Shown here in pieces: positions 49,607 to 63,474 of a stretch of DNA of 64,000 nucleotides; position 1 is the stretch's first letter; the number at the start of each line of letters is the position of its first letter. The DNA comes from Carallia brachiata. Lineage: Eukaryota; Streptophyta; Magnoliopsida; Malpighiales; Rhizophoraceae. The stretch is taken from contig JADCRB010000119.1 in assembly GCA_021464245.1 (NCBI GenBank), positions 62,001-126,000 of the forward strand. The letters are read 5' to 3'. Below the pieces are notes generated by a model, which saw only the letters and a program-made list of their open reading frames with translations, had not been told where the DNA came from and did no database searches. Position numbers and translations under genes: made by a program.

Positions 49607-50900
49607 CCAACTTTCAAAAATGAAAAGTTTTTTTTTTTTTTTGAAAAATTGAGAAATTAGGTTTAAACTTCAAGCTATTCCCAAGAGTCATGCAATTTTA
49701 TTATTATTATTATTTTTAGTTCGTAAAGATTAAAATTAGATTCAAAGAGCTGAAGTTAAGAATTTAGGTAATACTATTACTTGTCACGCATATCTTAAAA
49801 AATACTAGATCCAGTCTTACTCATCCCAGAAGGGCTCTATGTATAACTAAATTATCCCATGTTGTCATGGACTTTTTTACACAAAAGAATCGTTGTATTA
49901 ATGTTCTTCAAATTCATATATAGGACCGACACAAAGACGTCAAAAATACTTATGTGAAGTAAGAGAAGAATACAGTTTTAATGGCCTACATATCATAAGA
50001 TCCAAACGACCCTTCACAAATGGGACTCCCAACCCATAAAGACATGATTCTCCGCCAAGAATACAAATTTACTAATGATTAAACCTACTTAACCACCAAT
50101 AATTAATTGAATCTAATCTAGTTGGACAAATCTGCCATTAGCACCTTAGCGAACCTGTAATGAAAATTGATTGAATAAATCTGACACCGATTTCTACGAA
50201 AACTAAATTATAGCTCAAAGAGAGGCAACAACAAAGCACTTATGTCCACAATGTAAAACAAAACCCTTCTAAAAAAACTTTATAGAAGACAAAAGTAATT
50301 ATGGGCTGCAACGACAGAAACAGCCACGTCAGCGATAGCTACTAACCGCAGGAAGCTAGCGGCGCCAATGAGGACTTGGCCATTAGCAGAGGAGCCATGG
50401 TTGGCCTAGACGAAGGGCTAGAGGAGGTTGTAATAGTAGAAGTGACACCGGTGGCATTGGCTTTAGTAGCGGTAGATATGACTCTGATGAATGTGCCGAC
50501 GGCCGGTAAGGCGAAGCCGAAGGCATAATTAGAATCAGATTCAGCGGCGCTTGCAGCCAATATTGTGACAGAGACAGCGTCACTAGCAACGACGACTGAA
50601 GCAACAAAAATGAAGCCCATCTGTAGAGGAGTCTGAATCCAGTGTCGGGAAGGCCATGGATAGACTCTATATGACTAGATCTAAAGAAAAAGAGAGAGAG
50701 ATGGAGGGAGAAAGGGTGTTGCAGAGGAAGAGGATATGGAAAGAGAAGGAGAAAGATATGGGGGAGAAGGGAAAAGGAAGAACTAAGGAAGGGTGGAAAA
50801 GGGGAGGATGGCCAGCGATGGTCGTTGGGGAGCCACTTAATAGGTTCAATATTTACATAGATTTATACATAATTTTTCATATATATTTGGATAGTTAACT
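49607..50900. other. Intergenic DNA with a GC-richer patch
   Basis: No gene supported. The segment 50330-50640 is GC-richer than its surroundings and carries a 92-codon Ala/Ser/Thr-rich frame on the minus strand, without a recognisable domain, intron signals or promoter. An A/G-rich purine tract runs at 50683-50810. Confidence 0.4.
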
Positions 50901-50909
50901 ATGTAAATA

Positions 50910-52260
50910 TTGTGAATTGTGATAAATTCTACTTCGGTTGCTTCTTTTATACTTTGTAGGACAATTGGACATAACCGAAGTATTTGACGCTTGGAAAAAG
51001 GAACCTATCGGGTTTGAAGGAGTAGAAACAAGCCGAGCACCAAAGAACCGAACCAAAAGTTTGATTGGAAAGTTAATATGTGGTCGGTTCGGGTAGAATT
51101 TCACAGCTTTGTGTACTGCTTGGTATTTCAGCCATAACTTCCTCTATGAAAGTCAGAATCATATGATTCTTGAGCCGAATCGAAGCTAAGAGATAAAGCT
51201 ACAGATTTTTCTGTTTTGACGAACTTCGGATTCTACATGGAAGGGGTCGAAATTTGGGTCCGTAGATACAGGGTCAAAACTGTCCAAAAAATTTATAAAT
51301 TCTTTTCCGACTCGAATTTGGACCCTTTAAGGCTTATTTGAGAGAACTATAAATACTGAAGTTACAGCAAAATTGGGGACTTTTTGGAGGCTACTCTTTT
51401 GAACAGAAAAACGATACAAAGAGAAGTGTAGAGACAAAAGAGGAGAAGAGCATAAGGAAGGAACACGAAGACGTCAGAAACGAGTTTTTTAATTCTTTCT
51501 CGTTTCTTCTTTCTCTTTTGAACTATTGATATTTATTATTTATTTATTTTCAGTTTTTAGCATGAGTGACTAAAATCCTAATTATGGTGAAAGGGATGTA
51601 ACCTAATTTATGGTTGGATTATATGATTTTTATGGATAATTTATAGTTCTTTGGATTATATTACAATTTCATGTTGAGAACTGGAATTGATTTATCTATT
51701 TTGCTCTTAAATATGCTTTTGTGCTTGATCACCATGAAAGTAGTCATATAATTTATGTTTAGATCGATAGATGAGACACGAGTTGTGCACTAAATAGATA
51801 AACATATGAATTTTGAGTCAGAGATGAGATAAATTCATATGATATTAATAAAAATTCTCTGTTCTTAATGAGTTTAATCTGAATTGTGTGAGTTCGAGAG
51901 AAGATCACAATTAGATTAAATATGGTTAGGGTTGCTTGACAAAGAACACTAACTAAATAAGAAGAATTGACATTCAGTTCAATTGTCTACCAAAATTTCA
52001 TATAGTTCAATTCTTAAAGCCCATAGCCCTAGTATTCTTATTCTTATTCTCGAACCATCTATATAGTGTCATTAGTTTTGTTTAATTAATTTAATTTTCT
52101 TGATTTAATAGGATTTATTTTCTTTTGATAATTTTCACAACATCAATTTTTTGCTCACGCAACATAAATTACGATTATCCTCTATTCCTTTGGGTTCGAC
52201 ACTGGAGTATTCACCAGAATTTTATTACTACGATCGGCCATGTACGCTTGCAGGATTTCA
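50910..52260. mobile_element. Probable solo LTR or LTR-retrotransposon remnant
   Basis: The stretch is more uniform in composition than its flanks. A TATA-like 'aactataaatactgaag' lies near 51348. It ends with the phrase 'tttgggttcgacactgg', then 'ttttattactacgatcgg' and 'acgcttgcaggatttca', wording typical of the 3' end of plant LTRs. No primer-binding site, gag or pol follows, so only an LTR remains. Exact ends and target-site duplication were not resolved; orientation appears plus. Confidence 0.55.
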
Positions 52261-53776
52261 CCCGATCACCACTACTGCCAGCCAGTTAATACTGTTGATT
52301 ATTTGAGAGAAAGCAGGAAATTAGAGAGAGATAAAGAAGTTAGAGAGAAGTATTATTATCATGGACTCATACAGTAATCGTTGCTACGAAGCATGTATGC
52401 GTTAGCTACAAGTGCCCCTGCCCCACCCAATCTTCTCCATATGGGTTAAAGAGCGTCCGTCATGACTTGTGAATGAACTTCTATAATAGGCCCATACCAC
52501 TGATTGCATGTACGGGCAGAACTTGCACATATTGTCTTAGGGTAGCAGGGCGATGGGCCCTCCCCAAGACTTCGGTTATGTAAACCATTACCCATATTCC
52601 TTTTGGCGTATTTTCTATATTTTTTTTTCAAATTAAATTCAGCCTCTATGACAAATTTGATTGCATTTCAAGTTGATTCGGTCCCTCAATTTCATTCGAA
52701 CGTAGCCTCCATTTATCACTAAAAAAAAAAAAAAAAAAAAGAACTAGTATCTAGGATTGGGTCGCGGTCTGGATCCGTAATTTTCACAGTTTCTGTCTCC
52801 AAACCAGAGGCAGACACAGGTGTCCCGAATAGCAAGTCGGTTGGTTGAGTTTTCAGATTCGGTATTTGCAACGAGGAAGGACACGTCCATGCTATCTCGC
52901 CTCTTTTTTTAGTAGTACTTTGCATGTTGAATGGAAGCAGGGCGGAGCCAGGAATTAAAAATAGTGGGGGCAAAAAATTAGTTTTTTCAACTATTTCATG
53001 ATAAACAGTAAAATAAATAATAAATAATATTATTTAAATAGAAACACAATAAATTTGTTATGTTTTTTTCAAAGAAAAGATAAAAATATGAGAATAAAAC
53101 ATAAATTATAATAGTTATTGATGACAAAATATAAATTTTTGTGAGAACAATAATATAAATTTAAGTTTTATCATTTTTTTTTTCAATAAGAGCAGTGGAG
53201 GTAAAAAATTAATTTTAGTGGCGGCAATACTATAAATTTAAGACTTATTATACTTGTATTTATCTTTTCAGAGTTTCCTGTAGCTCTGCCCCTGAATGGA
53301 AGAAAGACGAGTCGTCTTCTGTTTTTTAAGTCTCTTCAAACTAATAGCTGCAGCTTCGTCCCTGTCTGCAATATCGCAAAGAAGGTGGTTTTATTTTACA
53401 CCATTAGTTAGCCTTAGGCCCACCGCGCCACAATGTGCTTCACCGATTCAAAGCACAAGAAATTATATGACTTGATTAGTAATTGTCAATTTCTTCCAAT
53501 GATGACTTTGAAATAGGACCAAGAACGTTAAAGCAAGCAAGTAGTGCATCGATGATTTACTTCGGTAAATCTGTTCCAGCTATCAAGGAAGTATTCAGTC
53601 TACAAAAACAAGCCAAAACTTCAGTGCTACGACGTACATACATATTCATGACCATTACAAACATAGAAGAGATTTCCACAGAGAGGAAAAGATCTGTGTA
53701 GCAGCCATCGAACTCAAAACAAAATTAGCATGACTTCTTGAAAGGCCCACAAACTCTCGAAAACACTCTTGTTACT
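52261..53776. other. Intergenic DNA with dispersed repeats
   Basis: No gene supported. A poly(A) at 52721-52740 and a repeat at 52943-53295 are present. Downstream of 53300 is the 3' flank of the leftward RPL38 remnant. Confidence 0.4.
52943..53295. repeat. Dispersed repeat with inverted 'ggcggagc' ends
   Basis: It starts gcagggcggagccagg and ends cctgtagctctgcccctg, roughly inverted. The interior repeats 'gtgggggcaaaaaattag' and 'gtggaggtaaaaaattaa'. It resembles the segment at 32834-33025. Confidence 0.5.
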
Positions 53777-55351
<1,575 letters not shown>

Positions 55352-55638
55352 TGCTTGGATTGATAGAAAGTAGGGAGAAATAAAAATAAATAAAAAATAA
55401 TATAATAATGATAACGTTATAATTAATGAAAAGTTATAATTAATAAAAAATAATGAAAAAATATTAAAAAGTTATAAAAAGAAAAATAAATAATAATTTA
55501 TAAAAAAATAAAAATTAATTGTTTAAAAGGATAAAAAATAAATAAATAATTATAAAAATAATACAATGATAATAATATTTTTTATTTTTTATTTTTTTTA
55601 TTTTTCTTTTTTATCTGAATTCCTTCAATCCAAACAAA
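55352..55638. mobile_element. MITE with 'gtttggattga' inverted termini (~287 bp)
   Basis: The left end tgcttggattgatagaaag is mirrored by ccttcaatccaaacaaac at the right end, and the A-rich left arm pairs with the T-rich right arm. It is a compact AT-rich fold-back of the kind common near plant genes. No coding capacity. Confidence 0.65.
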
Positions 55639-57458
55639 CTATTAGTAAAGTGTATGTGATAACTCGGTACCATCTGAACTAGTAACCTAATGATAATCTA
55701 ACTTTCTTTTTTCACATTTTATTTGGGTTCAAGTCTTAAAGACAACACCAACTTCCTTTGCTTATGAAGGCTTGCGACACAGTGTTGATTCTAAACTCAT
55801 TAATACTGTAATCGATTTAGGAGAATCTTACTCAGATTTAGTAATATTCGGATAATGAATCTACCTCTTTAAAAATAGTTGAATGAGGTATAATAATAAT
55901 AAATTATCGACCTTATCTCACAAATTTAATGACTGACACATCTTTTTTAATTTAAAAAACAAAAAAAAGTAGGGACTCTATTTTTCTTTTCATAGTTTCC
56001 TTAAAAAAAAAAAAAAAAAGGAAAGGCTGTCTTTTCATATTTACCTATGTACGCTCTCTCTCTTTCGCTCTTTCTCTCTTTGTCTGAGTCTCTCTCCCTG
56101 CGTCGACACGTCTTTATATCTTTACCCTCTTCATTTTATTATATTTTTTTTGAGCTTGCTTCTATTAATATTTGCCTTCTCCTTATTTAATTTTGAATCA
56201 AAATGCTGCATCATTATCAGTATCGGTATCAGTATCAATAACAATAAGTATTATTATTATATATAATAATAATAATATATATATAAAAAAAAGAGAATAG
56301 ACGAGTGTTATAAGGTAGAGAAATGTAAACACAGAGAGTGAATTTTGAGTTAAATCCATGTAATTTACTACTACATCCACGATTGATGGTTGAAATGTGA
56401 AAACAAATCCAATTAATTCAACGCTATTTGGGTTTGTAATTGTCAGCCCAAATCATCTAAAATTTATTTGCCTAATTTTATCAGAGTGTCTAAGTCTACG
56501 GGATTGAACATACTTGTTCTTCCTCTTCTCCTACCGTGCATGATATTTTCGATATATATAATAATAATAATAATAATAACAATATATAACGAGGCAAAGA
56601 AAGGGGGGTGGGTTAACTCCACATCCAAAATACCTAAAATAATTTAACTTAACTTAATAAAAATAAAATGTATATGAAGTTGGGAATTCGGGATAGAGTG
56701 GGTGGTTCCCCTTTGCTTATTTGTTTTCTGGGGTGGGGGGTGGGTTTATTCTCATTCTCTTTCTTTCTGATTAATTATAATTAATTAATTAATTAATTAA
56801 TTAAAGAAAAGAAAGAGACCAATTAGCGTTGCGTTGCCGCGGACGATGACGACACACTGTCAGGCACGAGAGAGAGGGAGAGAGAAGTCCAAAAGCGAAG
56901 GTCCTTAGTAAGCAAGTAAAGTAGTCCAGTTAGAACAAGTGCTTGGTAAGCAAGGTGTTGGTAAGCAAGGTGTCTTTTGTTGTGAACGAGGTAAGCAAAG
57001 GTGTTGTCTTATGACATAAAAATAAGTCAGAATCAAAATCAAAAGCAAAACCCCAATCCCATCAATTCCTTTCCTGCATCAGCAGTTTCCTTTTGCTTTT
57101 TCCCCAGTCATTTAAAAATAATAATAATAAATCAAAATGGTTAAATTAACAAAACAATTTGATACTATAAATACCCGCCCTTCCCTTCGCCTCGCCTGCC
57201 CCAACCCCCAATTGATGGAAAGAATTGAGAATTGAAAGTGAAGAAGCTAGGCTACGCTGCTACACTACACGACCCACCCTCCTCTTTCTTTTTTTCTGTT
57301 TTTTTGTAACTGCCTTTCTTTCTTTCTTTCCTTCCTTCTACTATTCTTACGTTTATGCATCCCCCATGCCCTTCATTTGATTTCCAATACAAATAATCAA
57401 TCAGAGTAAGAGTAAGAAGAAGACGAAGAAACAGCAAAAGGAAGCTGCTGCTGCTGCT
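55639..57458. other. DCL2 upstream intergenic region
   Basis: No gene supported before DCL2. It contains (CT)n-like runs at 56056-56096, (TTAA)n at 56777-56804, (AAT)n near 56559-56578 and an imperfect repeat of 'ggtaagcaaggtgt' at 56946-57005. The last ~300 bp is promoter and leader. Confidence 0.4.
57166..57173 (+). promoter_or_regulatory. TATA box of the Dicer-like 2 gene
   Basis: TATAAATA in the context gatactataaatacccgcc, followed by a C-rich segment. It lies 293 bp upstream of the ATG at 57459, leaving room for a leader of about 260 nt. The match to the plant consensus is very good. Confidence 0.65.
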
Positions 57459-60400
57459 ATGGCGTACACTGACTCCCACCATCAACTCTCTGCCGCTGAC
57501 GCTTCCCTCCCCTTTGCTAGAAGGTACCTTTCTTTTCTTTTCTTTTCTTTTCTTTTCTTTTTTCTTTCATTTTCTTCTTCTTCCAAAAAATTAAATCACC
57601 CATCTCCTTCAAACTATTTTTCTGGATACGGATGCTGCTGCTGCCTTTGTTTCGATGTTTATACGCTGCGATCTGATGTCACGTGATTTTGGCTGATGGG
57701 TTTTGTTTGTTTGTTTGTATGTTTGATTCCCGTCTTCTTCGAAGTTATCAACTGGAGGCACTGGAGCAGGCGCTGAAGCAGAACACCATTGTTTTCCTGG
57801 AAACCGGTTCTGGCAAGACTCTCATTGCCATCATGCTTTTGCGCAGCTACGCCCATCTTCTCCGCAAGCAGCCTTCTTCACCACCTTTCTACGCTGTTTT
57901 CTTGGTTCCCCAAGTTGTCCTCGTTTCCCAAGTAAATTAATTCCCAACCACACCCTCTCTTTCTCTTCCTTCTCTTATCATCTTTGTTGCTCATCTCTCA
58001 TCAATGTTGTTGTTATTCATCAATCTTAATTTCATTCGCTTCTACCAACCGTTTTAAGTCAACGTTCTTCTGCTTGTTTTTCACATTATTTCTCCTCATG
58101 GCATAATTACCAGCAAGCTGAAGCCCTGAGAATGCACACCGACTTAAAAGTCGGTATTTACTGGGGAGAGATGGGTGTTGATTTCTGGGATGCTGCTACT
58201 TGGAAGAAGGAGTTGGACAAAAATGAGGTACCAGACTTCACTTCGCCTATAGTTGTCCATTGCGACCCCCCCCCCCCAACAATGCCCCAGGCGGCCGGAC
58301 TTTTCATTTGCCAACCAACTATTTTCAATGCAATCCTTATGACTTTCATGCAATGAAAACGGGCCCTGTTCTGACCTTCAATTCCTCCAGGTGCTTGTAA
58401 TGACTCCTCAAATTTTGCTGAATGGTTTGCGGCACAGCTTCTTTAAGATAGACTCAATCAAGGTGTTGATACTTGATGAATGTCATCACGCCACGGGCAA
58501 ACACCCTTATGCTTGTATTATGACGGTCAGTTTTATCAATCTTCTTTTCAACCTTTTCTTTTCAGTTGATGAATTTTCCGTGTATTCTTTCTTTTAAACC
58601 TGTTGTCAGTGTTTGGTTTGTTTCTCTTAGAAAGTCTTCCACATCTTTTGAGGAATCGCCCTTTCTAGTTCTGATCTTATGTTTGGTTTGGTGATGCTGG
58701 GAAAGGCAATATTTTTCGTTTGAAATGAATTAACCGGCTATATTCTGTTCATTAGTATCAGGGCATGGGCCGCTTCATTTCTCCATCTGACTAAGGATGT
58801 GCAGTTCTGCTATATTTTTTCTTCTTGTGTCTTTTACAAGAATGAAAGTAGTGATGGAGTGTAGTTGAGAAGGCCTTGTACATTATTAATTAAGCGATGA
58901 GAATGCTGTTTTTGGTGATGTTGGAATGATTTGACTATGTTCCCACTTCCCAGGAATTCTACCACCGTCAGCTAAGCTCAGGTAACTGCAACCTTCCCAG
59001 GATATTTGGGATGACAGCTTCTCCCATAAAGTCAAAGGGTATGCTTCGGAAATACACTATATCATTTTCCTGATGCACCTGCAGTTGAAACTATCTTTCT
59101 ATGCCTACTGCACTTCAGTTGTGAATGCCCTTCATTACTTTATTGTGTAGGTACAAGCTTAGAATCAACCTGCTGGCAGACGATTCGTGATCTTGAGACG
59201 ATTATGTATTCAAAGGTGGCTTCTTGCCAAGAATTTTTTTGTGACAATTATATTTGTATTGGCTTTTCTTCCATGCCGCTTTCTTAAGTTTCCAGTTGAT
59301 ATGTTTGCTAATGCAAACGGATTTCATTGCAAATAGAATAGCTTGTTGGGAAGTATAAGATTAGTTAAGACTGCCCTGGATATTTGATGTAGTCATTGCA
59401 ATTTGCTTTTGTTTGTGTTAAAGGGTATAAGTGTCTTTTCTATGTTTCTTATTGTTTTTAATATAAATAGATATTACAAGCTTCTTCAAGAACTCTATGA
59501 ATTCTCTTGTTTGTAGCCTATAACTTTACCATGATGCCAAGTTTTTTGATGTTGAAGGTGTATACGTGTACCAGTGAATCTGTGCTTGCGGAGTTTGTAC
59601 CATTTTCAACTCCGAAATTCAGATTTTACAAGCATATGGATATCCCTTATCATATATATGCGTGTTTGGTAGAAAATTTGAAGATTTTGAAAGCAAAGGT
59701 GCGCATGCTTTTGGTCTATCTCCAAATGTCATTCTGTATGATTTAGACTATATTGGTTGCCTGTTTTAGATATTGACAATAGATGTACCGCTTTTCAGCA
59801 TGAAGATTCATTGAATCATTTGGATCTCAATGATTCTGCAGCAGAGGCTGCAAGGAAGAAAGTATCCAAAATATTTTCAACTTTGATATATTGTTTGGAT
59901 GAGCTTGGTGTTTGGCTGGCTTTGAAGGTATTTTAGTAGTTTTTCCTTTCTTTAAAAGATTCATGTCATAAGGCTCATTTGAAAAAAAAAAAATCATAAG
60001 ATTTATGGCTTGAAAGGATTCCTGTAGCCGACTCCAATTAAATTTGAGTCTTAGGCTATGTTTTCATTGTTTTTGTTGCAGTTGCAGTAGTCTTTTTTCC
60101 TTTCTTTAAATCTACTCTAGTTGTCATTGCAGTAAGTGATAAAGCAATGTTGACATCATGTTCCATACATTTTGTACTAGGCTGCACAATTCTTATCGTG
60201 CTATGAAAGCGACCTTCTTTCCTTTGGTAAATTGGACACCTTTGGAGAGAAAACTGTTAAAGATTTCAGTTTGGCTGCCTCACATGCCTTTGCAACTTGT
60301 ATTACAAATGGTACAGTTTTTTTCTTTTTTTTTGAGACAAAATGTGTTTAACCCAACTCATAGAATTTTTCTTGACAGTCTTTCGTTGTTTCATGTTGCC

Positions 60401-63400
60401 CCTTCTTTGGATCAAAAATTTAGGTCCAGAGTGGTTTGTGGGTGGTAATGCTAAGAATGATGTGGATGCGGGCCTTCTGACAACAAAAATTGTCTGCCTC
60501 ATTGAGTCTCTTCTTGAATATAGGTTGGTCAATGACTCAGTGCGCTTGATCACTGACTTTTCTTCGACAGATTTAATTTATTTTTTCCCCATTTAATCAG
60601 GTTTGTATATTTAATGGATGATAAAAAAAGTTCTCTATGTTCAGGAATCTGAGACTTGTTCTAATATGCATAAAACATGCCTTTAATATTAAAAAGCAAA
60701 GTACCCTTGTCCAGTGATTTCCTAGCTTAATGCACCACAGAAGCCACATATGCAAGAGATGAGTTCAGATAATTTTTCAGAAGGTTGAGTCCTGCAACAT
60801 GAGTTTCTAGAGACTGTCTCCTTTTTCTGTGGGTCTATCACCCCTAAATTTCCTTAATAGAGCTAATGATAGATGCACTCAAAGTTTATTTTGCTATTTC
60901 TTATTTGTTTGGCACTGTTTGGATATGATATTCTGAATCATTTGTCCGTCAACATAGATTTTGATTTGTGGTCTAGTTATTTGCACTTAAGTTTCCATTG
61001 CATTTACACACAGGAATTTGAAGGAGATTAGATGTATAATTTTTGTGCAAAGAGTCATTACGGCAATAGTCCTTCAATCTCTACTAGCTGAGTTCCTCCC
61101 AAAATATAACAGCTGGAAAACCAAGTATGTAGCAGGAAATAACTCGCAATTGCAATCTCAAACTCGCAAAACGCAGAATGAAATTGTTGAAGAATTCCAG
61201 AAAGGCAAGGTAAATAGTATGGCTGCCCTGGACAATGATAATCTGTTTCCTCTGTTTTTTCTTTTTTTTTTTTTTTTTTGTTTGACTTTGAATGTGGGGA
61301 TGGCACAGGTGAACATCATTGTTGCAACATCAATTCTTGAGGAGGGTCTAGATGTACAAAGCTGCAACTTGGTGATTCGATTCGATCCTTCAAACACAGT
61401 CAGCAGTTTTATCCAGTCAAGAGGTCGAGCTAGAATGCAGAATTCAGAATATTTGTTAATGGTGAAGAGGTATATTTGATATTCATTTTGAATGCAACTT
61501 TTTACAATATTGTGCTGCTAATGAAGTGATTTGAAGTTCCTAGTTTCTTGCTAAGTGCATCTAGTTAATATGTTGAGTGTTGATACAAGAAATTTATCTT
61601 GTGGTCTGGTAAGTACACAATTATTTCAATTTTTTCATGAACAATATACAGCGGAGATATTTCTACACATTCTCGATTAGAGAAGTATCTTGCTAGTGGG
61701 GAAATCATGAGAAAGGAGTCTCTACGCCATGCTGAAGTTTCTTGTTCATCTCTCGAGAGTGAGTTGAATGATGATGAATTCTACCATGTAGAGAGCACTG
61801 GTGCGATTGTGACTCTTGGCTCTAGTGTTCATTTGATATATTTATATTGCTCACGCCTCCCTTCTGATGTGTAAGTCATCTGTTCTGCACGTTAAAAATG
61901 CTAAGCTGTTCATTACTTATCAAATCAGTCATCTGTTTTGCATTTTAATGTTTTGTCCTCTTTTTATCTTTGGTTTATTTGTTTTCTAGGTACTTTAAAC
62001 CCACTCCCAGATGCATCATAGAGAAGGAGACAGGAACTTGCACGCTGCTTCTTCCTAAGAGCTGTCCTATACAATCTACCCGTGTGCAAGGACACATTAA
62101 AATTGTTAAGCAGAAGGCATGTCTTGAAGCATGCAAGCAACTTCACACCATTGGTGCTTTAACAGATCATCTTGTTCCTGACATTTTTGTGGAAGAAGCT
62201 ATTGCTAAAGAAGTTGGTAATTCCAGCAAGCAACTTCCCATTGTTGCTTCATGTGTCTTTTACAATATTAAATGCTTTCTATAGTTGCAACGGTGTCCAC
62301 TCTTTTAGTCTTCTTTTGATATTTTTCTGCTGTCAATATTTATACATTTGAGTCCCTTACATTTCTAATTGTTTGATACACAGGCAACGAACCGTATAAT
62401 GATGAACAGCCCATTTACTTCCCACCCGAGCTGGTGAATCAAAGCCCGCAGAAGTTGACAACAAAGTACTGTTGCTATTTAATCAAATTAGATCAATGCT
62501 TTCAGCATGATGTTACTGTTCAGGATGTTATGCTTGTCTTGAGAACTGAACTTGAATCAGATATCTCAAGTGCAAATTTTGACTTAGAAGTTGACAGAGG
62601 TTTATTGAAGGTGAACTTGAGATATGTTGGAGAGATTAATCTTACTCACGAGCTGGTAGAATCTCTACTGCTTTTTCTTTCTTTTTATTAGTATTTTTTT
62701 TTGGGGGGAAAGGGGGGCACTCAGCTGTAGTGATTCTTAAATTAAATGACACATTGTTTTTGGTGTTCTTTTTCACATGTTCAACAGATGCTTCTATGCA
62801 GGAGGTTCAATGTCACACTTCTGAAGATCCTTTTATATCATAATCTGAATGAATTGGACAAGGTCTTAAAGGGATTGCAGTTAGGTATTGAACCTGAGGT
62901 TGACTATTTTCTACTTCCTGCTATCATCTCTTCCCGTCAACCTTCCATTGATTGGACATCCGTTGCCTCTGTACTTTTCTCATACAAGAATGTGAGGGGG
63001 GATCATAAGAACTGTCCTCTAAAGGACAATGCTCGTTTCATACAGACCAAAAATGGTCTGGTATGCAAATGCAAGCTTCAAAATTCTTTGGTCTATACCC
63101 CACATAATGGAAAAGTCTACTGTGTCAATGGTGCTTTTGATGATCTGAATGGGAACTCCCTTTTGAGCCTGCGGGATAGAAGTCAGATCACCTACAAGAA
63201 ATACTATGAAGTGCGGTGTGTTTTTTCATCTTATCAATATCTTTATATCCCCTTTTAAATTTTTTTTCATCTTATCAATATCTTTATATCCCCTTTTAAA
63301 TTTTTCTTACTCATAATAACACGAAATGCTACATGGCCTTTAAGTAATTCAAATTAACACTGAATTGCAGGCATGGGATTAAATTGTGTTTTGAAAAAGA

Positions 63401-63474
63401 AGTGTTACTTAAGGGGCGACATATTTTTCCAGTGCAGAATTACCTACACAGATGCAGACAACAAAAGGAGAAAG
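57459..63474 (+). CDS. DCL2: Dicer-like 2 (DCL2), 5' part; 3' end outside the window
   Basis: DCL2 cuts long double-stranded RNA into ~22-nt siRNAs in antiviral and transgene silencing. Exons: 57459-57523, 57745-57931, 58114-58227, 58391-58525, 58954-59038, 59151-59215, 59558-59698, 59799-59927, 60181-60310, 60424-60523, 61014-61209, 61309-61469, 61652-61870, 61990-62216, 62384-62655, 62788-63215 and 63371-63474. Phases close throughout (about 919 codons). Walker A is ETGSGKT (41-47), the DECH box is residues 151-154, and helicase motif VI is QSRGRAR (485-491). The dimerisation fold ([15 protein letters not shown]) and PAZ region ([18 protein letters not shown]) follow. The RNase III domains must lie beyond 64000. 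The short N-terminus and immediate start with the helicase fit DCL2 rather than DCL1, 3 or 4. The last donor (AAAG|gtcgta) is weak and could lie elsewhere. Confidence 0.93.
63226..63307. repeat. 41-bp tandem duplication in a DCL2 intron
   Basis: Two adjacent 41-bp copies beginning 'tcatcttatcaatatcttta' (63226-63266 and 63267-63307) are identical except near the end. They start ten bases after the donor of exon 16. Confidence 0.9.

Noticed and set aside
50342..50620. 92-codon Ala/Ser/Thr-rich open frame on the minus strand
   Set aside because: Low complexity, no domain, no promoter or splice context; composition alone explains the open frame.
53483..53701. 72-codon plus-strand open frame
   Set aside because: No domain or homologue recognised; more likely chance in the 3' flank of the RPL38 remnant.
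55985..56039. 10-bp direct repeat 'tcttttcata' around a poly(A) run
   Set aside because: The repeat is short and T-rich and the insert also contains a local inverted repeat, so it was not counted with the better-supported short poly(A) insertions.
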